From positions 162,498 to 226,497 of the forward strand of contig JAPDOI010001077.1 in NCBI GenBank assembly GCA_029168955.1: a DNA stretch of 64,000 nt, written 5' to 3'. Each line of letters opens with the position of its first letter. The first letter of the stretch is position 1. Positions 42,644 through 53,683 of the stretch are shown here, piece by piece. Below the pieces are notes generated by a model. It did no database searches and had not been told where the DNA came from. It was given only the letters and a program-made list of their open reading frames with translations. A program made the translations under genes and the position numbers. Source of the DNA: Aplectana chamaeleonis (taxonomy: Eukaryota > Nematoda > Chromadorea > Rhabditida > Cosmocercidae).

Positions 42644-42921
42644 GTTCAGGAAAATTCGTTTTCGTTCAAGGTGTTCATGGAAAAGACGTGGAGAATCGCT
42701 CTTTGGAGGCCCATAATTTTCAAGCGGAAGTCAACCTAAATTTTCCTGCTCCCTCTATCGATCTATACCAAAAAAGTGCAAATGAAAACTTTCTAGGCGA
42801 ATGGCATCAAGTACAGATCCATCAAGCGAAACTGATTGAACGTAACCCCTATGTAGACACCGCGACTCAATGCATGTGGTTGCGTCGCGGCCATTACCGT
42901 CCAATAGCGCCGAGAGACTAG
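42644..42921 (+). CDS. Unidentified coding-like frame inside the hAT element
   Basis: An open frame starts inside the preceding F1 end (ATG at 42616), but the part that could be protein begins after the TTAA. It reads about 92 codons with mixed composition (EAHNFQAEVNLNFPAPSIDL, WHQVQIHQAKLIERNPY). I recognise no domain. It could be a remnant of the original element's protein or a captured exon; it could equally be chance. No native start or splice signals were confirmed. Confidence 0.25.
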
Positions 42922-43645
42922 CTACTGTTCAGTGTTCACCACGACGCAATCGCTCACACTGAAATTCAACATGACAGCACAAAAAATTCACGCAAGAGTG
43001 TGCTATCCATCAAGAACTATTGATGTTCGTCTCTGTACAACGTTTGTTCCGTTTTGATCTATGACTTGCCCACGACTTTCAACTTCTTGCGAATTCGGTA
43101 TTTTTCATGAAATTGGGGACGACCTTCGAGCCCACAGTTTAGATCAAAAACGTGAAAAAACGTGGATGTGATCGTTCAGAGAACCACCGCAGTTTTAAAA
43201 CAAGAAGTTCACCACAAGAATTTGAGAAGGTGTTCAGCGCTGAAATTTTGCCAGGATTCGACGCTGCAACAAGGGTAAAATTCCTTACATTGATACGCTG
43301 ATTGGGTATGCTTTTGTGTCACCAAGAAAACATAATTCTGTCATTATTCAAAGCACTTCGATTACGTTGCCTTGTTTTTCCAGTCCAAAATATGCAATTA
43401 CGAAAATAAAATGTTTCAAAAGACAAAAATTTTTTCGGGTTTTTTCGGAATTTTTCGAATTCAAAACCGAAAATTTTTCGTTTTTCGGTTTTTTCGGTTT
43501 CGAAGTTTTTCGCACATGCCTGATCGGTACACATGTGCTCTCTTATAATGAAAAACCCCCGATATGGCGGGCTTGACCCCGCTTGGCCCGGCCCGATCCA
43601 CTTCTCGCCGTTCCGTTCGATATGTAAGCATCGATTACTTACAAG

Positions 43646-44132
43646 TTAAACGCAGCATACACGCTCGCAGAAGTTGTTGAGATAACTATATTAGACGTTC
43701 GGGCCCTAGAAGAGCCCTCACGAAGTTGGAAGAGTTAAAATCAAGTTACAATGACCGTATTTGAGGCGTATTTAGTCACAAAATCATCCTTTGTCCGCCC
43801 ATCGATACGGGCTCCGCCCCTCAATACAAATGTTTAAAGCTCGATTACTGTCATTTTGGCTCATTTTTTACGCTTCTAGCGTCGTAAGCGTTCCAGAAAG
43901 GGCCGCACAGGTACATTAGCGTCGTTATCCCAAGAAATTTGTCACTAGCTCCGCTACTTCAGCCATTGCGGTACAACTCGTTCCTTTCTGGGCCAATATA
44001 GGACAAACCGTTATATCTTCATCTCAGTTGATTTTTTCCGGTTTTTTTGTTATCTCTGAATATTAATTGCTTCAGACTTCCGATTCATTCCACAAAATTG
44101 ATATCATTTTTGAGCGTGTACGCTGCCTTTAA
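43646..44132 (-). mobile_element. TTAA-flanked element, class F2
   Basis: The body 43650-44128 has the reverse orientation of 30416-30900. The left end is ACGCAGCATACACGCTCGC and the right end is GAGCGTGTACGCTGCCT. CGATACGGGCTCCGCCCCTC (43804) is the inverse of a block in the 30.4-kb copy. The first G of AGGCA has become C at the left. Confidence 0.87.
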
Positions 44133-44518
44133 GTGTTTATGACGGTAAGCGCATCTGCAAAAAACCACTTGTACCGTTAGTATATCTTGGGCCTCAATAG
44201 TAAAACTGCGCGTTATCCCGTCCCAAGCCGTAGGTTCCAAGAAGTTACAAGCATAACATAAAACGGTCAATTTTTGTCCTTTTCGTGCCTCCCAGAACGC
44301 GGATTATTCTGTGTAAAACCCAGAAATGGACCTCATAATTGTGTTCGGCACCTAACGATACCCCCTCTGAGCGAAGTTTGGGTGAAGGCACATTTTCCAA
44401 ACTTTGTCCAGACTGATAGCGTTTCAAACTTAAACGGATTTTCGGTAGGGCGTTTATTTATACCAACAATGAGAGTGCTCTGGAAGCGTTTAAGAAAAAT
44501 CTTCCAGATTTGATGTAA
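44133..44518. other. No gene; dispersed-repeat fragment
   Basis: Positions 44311-44420 match 15731-15775 in part and share CCAAACTTTGTCCAG with 59829. The repeat class is unknown. Confidence 0.4.
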
Positions 44519-44897
44519 AGGCACAGGACACCCAAAAAATAATAATTTAAGATTCCATGCTTATCTTGGAGAGAGTCACACACTGATCACAGTGGTATCT
44601 CTGGAATCATCCAAGACCCTTTTAAACAGAGTTATGGCTCTTCAAAGATGCCTAGATTTTGAGACTTAAAAATTGGTAGACGAGTTGTCTCAGCCTGTAT
44701 TTCTCTTTATTCGCAATCGCTGCACGATAGCGAGTCAGGATAAGGAGACATCCGGGCAGTGGACTGAAGAACGACGACTTCTTGGAATTCATTCATCCAT
44801 CGAGCCGCTATCGTATTTGGCACGTGTTATACAGAAGTTGTCTTCAACACAATTTCATGAAAATCTCAAAATTCGTATCTGAGGGTGTACTGTGCCT
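44519..44897 (-). mobile_element. TTAA-AGGCA element, class F3, diverged
   Basis: The ends are AGGCACAGGACACCC and GGGTGTACTGTGCCT-TTAA; the left flank is TGTAA. The interior has the shared core in reverse (TCTCTGGAATCATCCAAGACC, GAGTTATGGCTCTTCAAA, GGTAGACGAGTTGTC). It is shorter (379 bp) and more diverged than 19969-20445. Confidence 0.75.
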
Positions 44898-45154
44898 TTA
44901 AATCCTCCGAGGTGGGGGCGCTGATCACGAATCTGGGGTTTTTCTGTCGTTTTCAGTCTACTGAATCCTTTGGTCTTTATATGTGCCTTACTTGGTTTTC
45001 TGAATTTGTTTGGAAGAATAGTAAATGATTATCAGGCCCCGCTGTCTTCCGCATGTTGTCCACCTTCTGATTAACTGAGTTCACTCAAAAAAAAATAGAT
45101 CCAAATGATCACTTCTACAAACTTTTGCCAAGGACATATATTCAATCATTTTTT
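44898..45154. other. Fragment of a dispersed repeat
   Basis: CGCTGATCACGAATCTGGGG near 44929 matches the family best seen at 51203 and 57553. No gene. Confidence 0.35.
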
Positions 45155-45157
45155 TCA

Positions 45158-45659
45158 AGGCAGTGTTCACGATGATTTTCTTTACCGAGTTTTCCACTCA
45201 AAACAATGGCCAGCCACCAAGTGTTACCAAAATTACGAGGAAACAGCGAGAAACGCACTAAAACGTCTCATTTCAGTTACATTATTCTCTGGCCTGGACT
45301 TCACATTTGCCCGACCGACGCCGGGCGACTCGTTATCCAATGTGGAGTATCTACCTACTCTATCGTATAGAGCTTATCTACCTTGACTTTTCAACCGGCA
45401 AACAATAAAAGGGGCTTTATTTTGGGTCTGGAAGAAAGTACGAAACAACAGAGAGTAGAGAATCGCCAAAGACGGTTCCACAAAAGATTTCATTGTCAAA
45501 ACGAACAGTTCCTGTAAGACTTAACAGGCGGGGTGAGCTTTGAGGATTTCGTGCCCTTCTGGTGCGTTTTTTCTGGATTTCTCTGTCATTTCAGTTGTAC
45601 CCGAAGGCTAAGCAATCGAATCAGCAATTAATCTCAAAATCGAATCGTGAACAATGCCT
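45158..45659 (+). mobile_element. TTAA-AGGCA element, class F1
   Basis: The left end is AGGCAGTGTTCACGATG preceded by TTCA. The right end is ATCGTGAACAATGCCT. The length of 502 bp is normal for F1. Its right flank TCAA is shared with the F5 element that follows. Confidence 0.75.
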
Positions 45660-45663
45660 TCAA

Positions 45664-46110
45664 AGGCGGTGGTCGCGATGAAAAAAGTTATTGAGAAATC
45701 CATAAAAATCAGATTGATTCCCAAACCGCTTAAAGATTATGAAGGTTAAATGGCAAGGAACGGGCTATAATTAGAGTTATTGAGTTTCTAAATTATGATT
45801 CGTGCACACGTGCACAGCTCCGTTCAAAAAGATCGGAGTCTCATGCGTGTATAGTCAAACGTCGCTGACATTCACAGGCCGAATGAAACGCAAATTTAGC
45901 GAATAAGAACAGTTGAACAATCTAAACAAGCACCACATTGAATGTTCTAACTAGGCGAGAACAGAAATAATCGAGCAGGCCAGTCCACAGGAAATTAGTC
46001 ATTGATTGAATCCCGATTTCAAGTCAGCTGATGTTCTTGATACCAGAGATCATCGATGCCGATGATTTGGAGTGGGCTCGTCCCCATCAAAAGACTGGGA
46101 AGTTAAGGCT
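45664..46110 (+). mobile_element. TTAA-AGGCA element, class F5, 3'-truncated
   Basis: It starts AGGCGGTGGTCGCGATGAAA directly after the F1 end. It follows the inverse of 16136-16682: CGTGCACACGTGCACAGC, then CAGCTGATGTTCTTGATA and ATCGATGCCGATGAT. Similarity fades near 46110 and no right terminus was found. Confidence 0.75.
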
Positions 46111-46696
46111 CATAGTTTGGGGTCAGGTGCCTCCTACACACCGAAAGCACTAACGCCGAGGGGATCAATTCATCGGTTAAGCGGGTTTACCGTTAGCTAT
46201 CCTCAGGCTTCTCGATTTTGATAGTCCCTTACATGATTTTTTGAAGCTGTGGAAGCTTTCTCACAAAAGTGTTGGTTTGGACCTCCCGGAAGTTTTGACC
46301 CCTGCGACGGCGCGGTTTAACTCTTCAGAGGGAGTGTGGTGCTCATGTGGTGCTAACGTTTGAAAGAGAGAAAGGCAGAGATTGAAAGTTCCGGGTGGTT
46401 TGAACCAGTAGTGTTGTGCGAAAGCTTGCACATATCCAAAAAATCATGAGAGGAACTATCTGAATCGAAAAATGCCGTGGATTGCCGGGAGTTTATGGTA
46501 AATGCGCTCTTCCGATGAAGTGATTTCCCTCCGCGCGCGTCGCGTTAGAACCCTCGCTGTGTAGAGAGCACCTGACCCATAATTTGACGAAAATTGTTTT
46601 TTTTCGCAGTATTTCATATAGGTTCTACTATTCTGAAACTAGAAAAGGGGTTAGAGAAGAACGGTAGAGAAACTTGTTTCATCGCGTCCTCTTCCC
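46111..46696. other. No gene recognised
   Basis: No motif or repeat end was recognised. Confidence 0.5.
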
Positions 46697-47761
46697 TTAA
46701 AGACACAGTCCGAGCTCAGGGGAAAAATCTGAGATTGCGTCTACTTCACAAGAGTTGTATAGGGTGGGTGAAGTAGACCCACCCTATATAACTCCTGCCA
46801 AGTGCCAGCTCTTAGTTCCTACGAGTAAGCGAGATATAAGAGGAAGCCAACCTGGGGCGCCCACATCAGGGAGCCACTTTGGCACGCCCCTTTTACGATC
46901 TTTCGCGCTTGAAGGATGGTGCAGGAGGAAAACCATACTTGTATTTTGTCGTTTTCGTGTTCTTATATCCCTATAGTGACTGATGGTTACAGAAAGCCCC
47001 TCTAATGTCAACTTTTCAAGAAGAACCCATTTCAAGAAATCTCAAAACATATTTGAAGTTCCCGCCTAGATCCACTTGGGATAGTTTCGCGAAGAAAGAA
47101 TAGTTTTACAATTCGTTCCTTGGCGCAGTGTTTGAAGCAATTCACCGAGGACGCCATTCACATGAGCGACCATTTTTTCTTGAACTAAATTAAGAAGGGT
47201 TACTAACCTGCTGCGTCCATTGCTGTCAGCTGCTTTCGATCGATGTCAAACGTTGAGTCGAGTGGCGTGTGCATTGCGCCCTACGACGCGTCAACGCACG
47301 ATCGTCGGCAGCCACCACGGAATTTGTTCCTTATAACAACGGATCGACCCCAAGGCCGGCCCCCATAACCCAGGAAGCCCTTTTGAGGTGAGCAAAACTT
47401 CTACAGAGGCGACTTTGAAACTCCAAACCTTCTGACTGACATTGTTATGACCCACTAGTCCGACTGAAAGCAAAAGCTGGAACTCGGTTTTCATCGTGTA
47501 CGATGCCTTTAACAGTGGCGACATGAGCGATGGTTTCCGATCAGTAGCCCCGATCATCCCATCATTCTCCTCTCTCTTTGTTAAGGTTCATACTTCGGGT
47601 GCAAATCGCGGAAGTTACAAGCCTCGGACAACTCATCCACTATGCTTTCGCCACTCAATTTCTGACAATTTTTGAGGCCCCATAACTCCATTCTTAGTTG
47701 GTCGTGTACGATTCCAGAGACATCATTGGAAGCAGCGTGGGACTGTTCTCAAGGCCTTTAA
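46697..47761 (+). mobile_element. Class F3 element split by an F4 insertion
   Basis: Part one, 46701-46908 (AGACACAGTCCGAGCTC to ACGATCTTTCGCGC), and part two, 47513-47757 (CAGTGGCGACATGAGCGATG to CAAGGCCT), align without a gap to the uninterrupted copy at 19969-20445. The break lies at the position of CTCAACAGTGG in that copy. The right half holds the shared core GTTACAAGCCTCGGACAACT. The right TTAA is shared with an F1 element. Confidence 0.88.
46909..47512 (-). mobile_element. Class F4 element nested in F3
   Basis: The body 46913-47508 (596 bp) is flanked by TTGA and TTAA. The right end CATCGTGTACGATGCCT is the F4 terminus. The left end AGGATGGTGCAGG is a diverged inverse followed by AGGAAAACC, as at the right. 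It interrupts the F3 element precisely. Confidence 0.8.
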
Positions 47762-48252
47762 AGGCAGTGTTCACGATGACAATCGTTTTTCTGTTTTTTC
47801 CGTCTATCTTTAAAACGGCCCCATACTGATCCCAATGATGTCTCTGAAATCGTACAAAACCTTCTGGGAACGGAGTTATGGTCCCTCAAAGATTGAGCTA
47901 AGGAAACATGGTGGACGAGTTGTCCAAGGCTTGTAACTTCGGTCTTCTGCAGCCGACCTATGCGAGCTGACCTGAGTAGAGAGAGAAGCTGAGAATGAAG
48001 GAAAGAACAGGGCTAATGATTGGAAAACATCGCTCATCTCACGATCTCGAGCATTCATTTGTTCGCGTTGGTGGGCGTGTGATGCGCTTTTGGGGTTTTC
48101 AATGCGCTCAAAGTTGCAACTTCGGGCTCTTTTGGGGCTCTTCCTGGCTCGTTTTCATGCGTTCTTTCGACATTAACGTTACAGTCTGACCCTCCACTAC
48201 CGATTACTAGTGGAAACTGAAACACATTTTTTATCGTGAACACTGCCTTTAA
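47758..48252 (+). mobile_element. TTAA-flanked element, class F1, abutting F3
   Basis: The body 47762-48248 (487 bp) is close to 29926-30411 over its entire length. It contains GTTATGGTCCCTCAAAGATT, GGTGGACGAGTTGTCCAAGG and TCTTCCTGGCTCGTTTTCAT. It ends ATCGTGAACACTGCCT-TTAA and starts at the TTAA that ends the F3 element. Confidence 0.92.
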
Positions 48253-49070
48253 GAAGCGCAAAACACCTCTGCAGAAAGTTGCACCTGACGGTGTGTACTT
48301 CACGGGCTTCAACATTATCTTCTGAGCCAAACACAGAAAGGAAAAAAATTGTTCAAAGGTCAGAAGGTCCGGTCGTTCCACATAAAGTGACTTCCGTGGT
48401 AATCACACCTCAAGAAACCTATAAAACACTCCGAAAAACCTAATGTTATAATTGAAAAAAGGGGTCTTCTGCCTCCCAAGCCTAATCTTTGGTCACATTC
48501 TCTTGTTACTTCGAGAAGAAGAAGGCAGTTGGTTTTTGTTCACATGGGTCGTTGAGTTGGAGAGAAGTATTGAGGCGAAGGCAAAACAAATTTCGCATGA
48601 AATTCGTTCAGTTGTTCCACCTCTTCCTTCAACTTCACCGCGTCGACCGCCCTCCTTGCTGCAGAAATCATAGTCGGCGGATCATAAATCAGCTACATTT
48701 CTGTCTAGCAAATAGGCGTCCCTATTCTTAATGGCTCTCACATACACACAAATCGGATGGGATTCGCCAAGGAGTTTTCTGAGATTGCGGGTGAGTGCCT
48801 TGGTTTTTTACTCGTTTTTGCAAAACGATTAAGAAGTGTATGAAAGTGTTGCGCAAAAGTGCAATATAAGCGCGGCGAAAATAAGCCAAAGGCGATAGTG
48901 CCCATTTCATTTCTCTCCTATCCATTCAACTCCACCGAGCAAGAAAGTGCAGAATGGACACTCTCATATTCGTTCTCACGAACTTTATATTACTATGAAT
49001 GTTCACTAAACGCTGTGGTTTGCATCCTCTCTCTAATGTAAAAATGCAGCAATATGGAGCTACAATAGCC
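48253..49070. other. No gene recognised
   Basis: The ORFs at 48452-48731 show no known domain. No RNA signature or repeat end was found. Confidence 0.45.
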
Positions 49071-49073
49071 GCA

Positions 49074-49620
49074 CGATGTCAGCACAGTGCTGGTAATATG
49101 CTGCAGGCGAGTTTTCTTCTTGTCGAAAAGGACTCATTCATATTGTTTCATTCCCGTTTCTGAAAAGGACTCATTCATATTGTTTCATTCCCGTTTCTCC
49201 AATAGATCTGCTGCCGTTTCTCGCTTCCAATACATTTTTAAGAGTGTGGCAACAACAGCAGCAGGAAGGCTGACATAGTGCTGCAAATGAATTGATTCTA
49301 ACCCTGGAAAAGCCGAAGTGTGTAAGATATTATTTCCCATTCAGTCTGCTGCTGCTTTTCGCGCCACCCACAGCTTCATGAATTGTTTGAACCTACATAT
49401 AAATTCGTGAATGTTGCACCGCAATTGCGGATTAAAGTCAGCACAACGTCGATATGGCGTTGAAACGCAGCAAATCTGCTTGTCAGATGAGCTTGCTGCC
49501 GCTTCCTTCTTCTTATATAATCATAGGAGCGAGGCAACAATACCAGTAGGATGTCGGCACTTTGTTGGCACAATCCTGCAAGCACATTTTGTTTGCTTTT
49601 GTCGAACTTCATCTAGCATT
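49074..49620. repeat. Diverged tandem repeat with CTGCTGCCGYTTC landmark
   Basis: Landmarks CTGCTGCCGTTTCTCGC (49207), CTGCTGCTTTTCGCG (49346) and CTTGCTGCCGCTTCC (49491) are each followed by a GGCAACAA- or TGCTGCAA-type block and a GTCAGCAC or GTCGGCAC block. Spacing is irregular (115-190 bp). Inside lies a clear 37-bp direct duplication (49125-49161 and 49162-49198, GGACTCATTCATATTGTTTC). Confidence 0.5.
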
Positions 49621-49879
49621 GGACTTGTCCCGTACTTCATATTGTAAGACGGTTGTCTCTACTCATTTTCTGTGCGTGCAGCGCCGCATTATCGATACTC
49701 CTCCATTGCATGGTGCCGTGCCTTTTAGCAGCGGGACTGTATTTGGCCCATTAGCGGCACCGCCCGTACCGCCATGGCGGTTTCACTATTTGAATCAATA
49801 CTCACTTTTCAGTTTAGGTCCATCCTAACACTAGCAATTCTGGGAATATCCTAGGGTACCGTATACGCGAACGCGAGCC

Positions 49880-50060
49880 AGGAATTTCTGCCCATGTCGC
49901 AGTTGGGGCCCAATTTCAACCCACGCCACCCTGGCGGTGCCGCTGGGAATTTCATACTTATTTACTGTGCGTCTCACGCGTGGCGCGCGGTGAAAAATTT
50001 CATAGTTCACCGCGCAACCCGCGCGTCACGCGCGTGCCGCATTTACAGTGAGGACTACGA
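49880..50060. repeat. GCGCG-rich hairpin segment
   Basis: GCGCGGTGAA at 49986 and TTCACCGCGC ending near 50017 pair perfectly over 10 bp. Flanking ACGCGTGGCG and GTCACGCGCG words extend the fold. TTTACTGT and ATTTACAGT flank it. It is probably a small MITE. Confidence 0.45.
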
Positions 50061-50224
50061 AAGCTGTCTTATGTACTAGTTGTCAGGGTTTAGCCCGATA
50101 CCATTCTCTTGTCAGAGAATTCCGGTCCTGCGGTTTAATGTGGGTAGTGCACTACGTCTAACAATGGTGGCTTTATTTAACGATATTCTCTCTTTTAGCT
50201 GCTACTAAGCCTAACATCTGTTTT

Positions 50225-50335
50225 GATAGTAGCGACAGTAGTGGCCGCGAAAGACGGGGATTTTCGGGGAATAGCCGAACAACCACGGAGCTACTGTTGC
50301 TATTCTGTTCAGCTACTAGCGTGAGATTGACAAGG
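50225..50335. repeat. Dispersed repeat with GCTGTTGCTAT landmark
   Basis: GAACAACCACGGAGCTACTG then TTGCTATTCTGTTCAGCTAC recurs at 57760-57802 (GAACAACCACGACGCTGCTG, TTGCTATCCTGTTCGGCTAC). A shorter match, CTGCTGTTGCTATCC, is at 62420. The class is unknown. Confidence 0.6.
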
Positions 50336-50543
50336 GAAGTGTTTAGAGCGGTAAACGCACCTACGGAAACGGTATGCACTCTCAGTTTCTCTTGTCCCTC
50401 TATAGTAACTTTGCGAAAAATCCAGCCCCGAGCTGTTGATTCCGAGGAGCTACGAGCCTGCAGAGTTTGGCTCTCTCCGCTCATTGATTTCGGCTGCCTC
50501 CACTCATTGATCGTGTCAATCAGGAAAGAAGGTTGTCGAATGT

Positions 50544-50620
50544 GGCGGCTTGGTGTAGTGGATAGCGATGTGGACTCTTGAACATATGATACTGAAGGTT
50601 CGATTCCGCAGCTGTGTGGT
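50544..50620 (+). ncRNA. tRNA-related sequence (A and B boxes)
   Basis: TGGTGTAGTGGATAGCG at 50551 resembles a tRNA A box, and GGTTCGATTCC at 50597-50607 is a perfect B box about 46 bases on. The T arm and acceptor stem pair poorly (CTG/CAG around the T loop only), so this is a tRNA pseudogene or the head of a tRNA-derived SINE rather than a working tRNA. No anticodon is assigned. Confidence 0.5.
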
Positions 50621-50699
50621 TTTTGTGAGTTGCAAACACCCTCAATCTGCAGAAATAGCAGGATGCGGATATAGTTTTGATGCCTTTGTAATTTCTTCT

Positions 50700-52640
50700 G
50701 AAAAAAAATGAAAAGGATGAGCTGTGTACCTGTTGGAAATGGCTGAGTTCAAGTGTTCAGGGCATTTCTTAACTAGGGAACCTCGCATGGTGTTTCCTCG
50801 GATCAGAAAGCTGATGAATGCGTTCTGTTCAGTTCTGGCATGCTCTCTTCAAATCTGGACTCAGATTTTGCTGCGTAAATCTGCGAAAAATTTACAGCCG
50901 GCCGAATTTTGTATTTCCTACAGCTGAGCTGAACGTGACGTTTGTAGCTCTTGGATGAATTTGGCTCCAAAATTTTAATGGAGGGTTTTTCGACATACTG
51001 AGCTTGAATACTCATTAACAGTAGCTTTCTCAATTTTTAAAAGAATACGCTTGGGACCAGTGAGTTACAGATTTGACAAGACTGGAAACCTCTAATTGTT
51101 TTCTGAACGCCTTTTTTATTTATGTAGGTATATGGTTCTGAGAGCATTTTAGAAAAACGTTTCAGAGCTGATTCAAAATTTCCCTATGAGGTCTCTCCTA
51201 GGTGCTGATCACGAATCTGGTGTTCATTTTACATTTTTCGAGAGTATTCAACATATTTCAATCGAATGTTCCCAACGGGGAAAATTATTGATGGCAGAAC
51301 GCGATATTCGACGAATGGTTTTCTGAAGAACTTCACCAGCTTGACTCTATCTGGAATTTGTTCCCTGAGTACCTGGTAGGGCCTGAGGCAGCAAGTTTCT
51401 TAGTGGTGCCTGGGTTGCTTTAATTTTTAGTTTTCACCTTCAAATCAGAGTTACACGCAATCCTGAGATCCAGTATCGCGTCAAACCCTCGAGAAGAAAT
51501 CTAGGGTTTGAAATGTTTTCGTGCTATAAGGAGCGCGGAAATTTTTATTGCGGTACTACTTCATCTAAGTGGATGTGTTGTCTCCAAATCTGGACCAGAC
51601 TAGTCTCCCCTAGGATTTGAGAAGAGATAGACTAAAGATCACTCGTTCAAATTGCACTTTTGGAAATAGGGAAAGTTCGTAATGGCTGAATATTTCGGCT
51701 AACATTTGCGATTACTGTGATTTCACAACAGGCATATCTCAGGGCCGTGTGTCAGGCTTCTGAAAGAACAACTTCCAAAAGAGTCCAATAGGTTTATGTG
51801 TCTCGTAAGTTTTGCACTGCTGACCAACTTCTTACACGTTTTCCAATCCTGGTAGTGTGTGGATTTTTCGTGAGTATCCGGGCGGAAATCTCGTTAGTGC
51901 TGATGGATGTGTGTGCTGTGCGTAGTGGAAAGAAGAAGAAGAGTGGGAGTGGCCGCAGTCGTTTGGGTGGTGCTGGTGATGGCGGTGGAATTTCAGCTGA
52001 TGATCCAGCTCCGGCTGTCTTCCTCAGATTTCACACAGCGCCTTCCATCTATGCCATGCGGTCTGACCTCGTATCCAAGATTCTGTGACTCAAAAATCAC
52101 TTTTTCAGCGCGTGAGTTCCGTCGAGCAAAACATTTGAGAGGCCACGGTTCACGCGATGCAACTCAGAAAATTCCATTTGTCTCTGTCGGGAGCACTAGA
52201 CATATGTATGAGATCTTCCTCTGAAAACGCTGGGAATATGTAGACGCCTCTGGGAATCAGGAGACGTTATTTTCTTCGTTCGATGGTTCAGCCATTTTCA
52301 ACTTCTTTCAATAGACTCACTAGAGCTTGTTTTACTCATGTTCTGGATGTTGTAGGCATAGTCCTGTGTATCAATAATCCGTGTGAAAAATTTTTAAACG
52401 CCCATTGCCTCGCTGGAGATTTCCAAAAGTGGGCATTTTCATAGCTTTGCGAAGAAAGAAGGGGTAACCGAATGGCATTTTTTAGGATGTTTAGAAAAGT
52501 CGGTGCGGATTTAGTTCAACATTTTTTGTTTTAGATGCTGATTGCGAAACTGACTAGAGAAAGTCTTGAAAGATCCGCGACGTTTCGGGAAACATCCTAT
52601 TGGAAGTTGTGAAGGATGAGTAGAGTAACATACGTGTATG
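50700..52640. other. No gene; relics of a dispersed repeat
   Basis: Positions 51195-51310 (GGTGCTGATCACGAATCTGG, GGCAGAACGCGATATTCGAC) are homologous to 57545-57675. Weaker matches lie at 44928, 52536 and 59852. The ORF at 51907-52224 has no known domain. Confidence 0.4.
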
Positions 52641-52968
52641 CTGCGTTTTCACTACGGACCATTCGGTAGGTCAAAAAAGGCGAAAGACAACAAAAAATAG
52701 GGTGCAGCATTTTTCCAGGTGGCCAGTATGACTGCGGATGTGATGCCCAGAGAATGAAAAAACATATCAGATTGAAGTATGTCTAGTAGTTTTGAATTAA
52801 GGGTAGGCACGCATGTAAGCCAACTGAGTGTCGCACCCTGGAAATGAAATACGGGGCTATAATGGCTACTCAAAGAAAAGGGATCCCTTACATTGCCTAT
52901 AGTTGGCATTTTCTTTCACTTTGTTTGTATGCATACAAGTGTTCCAATACTCAACAACTCTTTATAGA

Positions 52969-53199
52969 CAAGATGCTGAGTTGATCGCAGAACGCCTGGC
53001 TCCGGGCGAGATTGAACCAGCATATTCCCTTTCCGGGGAAGCGCCTTATCGCACTGCACCACCGAAGCCCCAGCGCCGCTCTCACTAAACTGCTCGGTAA
53101 ATCTTCACCGAAGCAATCATAAGGCTCTCCCCCGGAAAGGGAATATGCCGGTTCAATCTCGCCCGGAGCCAAGCGTTTTGCGATCAACTCAGCATCTTG
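52969..53199. repeat. Inverted duplication of an 81-bp coding-like segment
   Basis: 52969-53049 and 53119-53199 are inverse copies of equal length with about six differences. Each outer-to-inner reading gives QDAELIA-RLAPGEIEPAYS followed by LSG-PY, on the plus strand for the left copy and the minus strand for the right one. Two of the differences are silent and one gives Glu/Lys. It may be a captured exon in a foldback structure; I do not recognise the protein. Confidence 0.75.
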
Positions 53200-53365
53200 T
53201 GTAAACATACCATAACTTGCACTGCGACGTTAAACAGCAGTTACGGCAAAAAAAACATTCAAAAATGGTGTAGTTTTTTATAGAGCAAAATTAAATGGAA
53301 TAATAGTAACTATATAATACTTTATCATCGACGGAAAATGCTAGCAGCTGTGGCCTGCGTTCTAT

Positions 53366-53420
53366 GAAGCGACCGAAACAGAGGCGCTTGCGCTCTCTTC
53401 GCCTCTGCTTCGGTTGCTAC
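53366..53420. repeat. Short hairpin
   Basis: GCGACCGAAACAGAGGCG pairs with CGCCTCTGCTTCGGTTGC across a 13-base loop, with one mismatch. No RNA class is assigned. Confidence 0.6.
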
Positions 53421-53683
53421 ACAGACCTAAGTTACAGTTGCTAACCTCTACGGTTGATGACGAAGTACATATTATATAGTCATTACTATCTCATTCTGAA
53501 ATTATTTAGTTTCTTTGGAACGATATCCACCAATTTTCCATTAGAAGGCACATGTCAGTCATTGTGCACAATGCCTAGGTAAGCACAAAAAGCATAAATG
53601 CCCAAAAAAAGAAACGAATTATGGAAAAGAGGCATACTAGATTAACGAACAAACAGAGGAGAACAAAAGAGTGGGGAAACTTC

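Larger units (their letters stand above)
41308..43530. mobile_element. Second hAT-type element, 2.2 kb
   Basis: The ends are TAGGGGTGTGCG (41316) and the inverse CGCACATGCCTG (ending 43522). Flanks ATCGGTAT and ATCGGTAC agree in seven of eight bases, fitting a hAT duplication with one later change. Both subterminal regions are packed with TTTTTCG-like heptads (41328-41440 and 43425-43510). An F1 element (41801-42639) sits inside. No hAT transposase signature was found. Confidence 0.78.

Noticed and set aside
50544..50620. Functional tRNA gene
   Set aside because: The promoter boxes are good, but the T arm and acceptor stem do not pair well enough.
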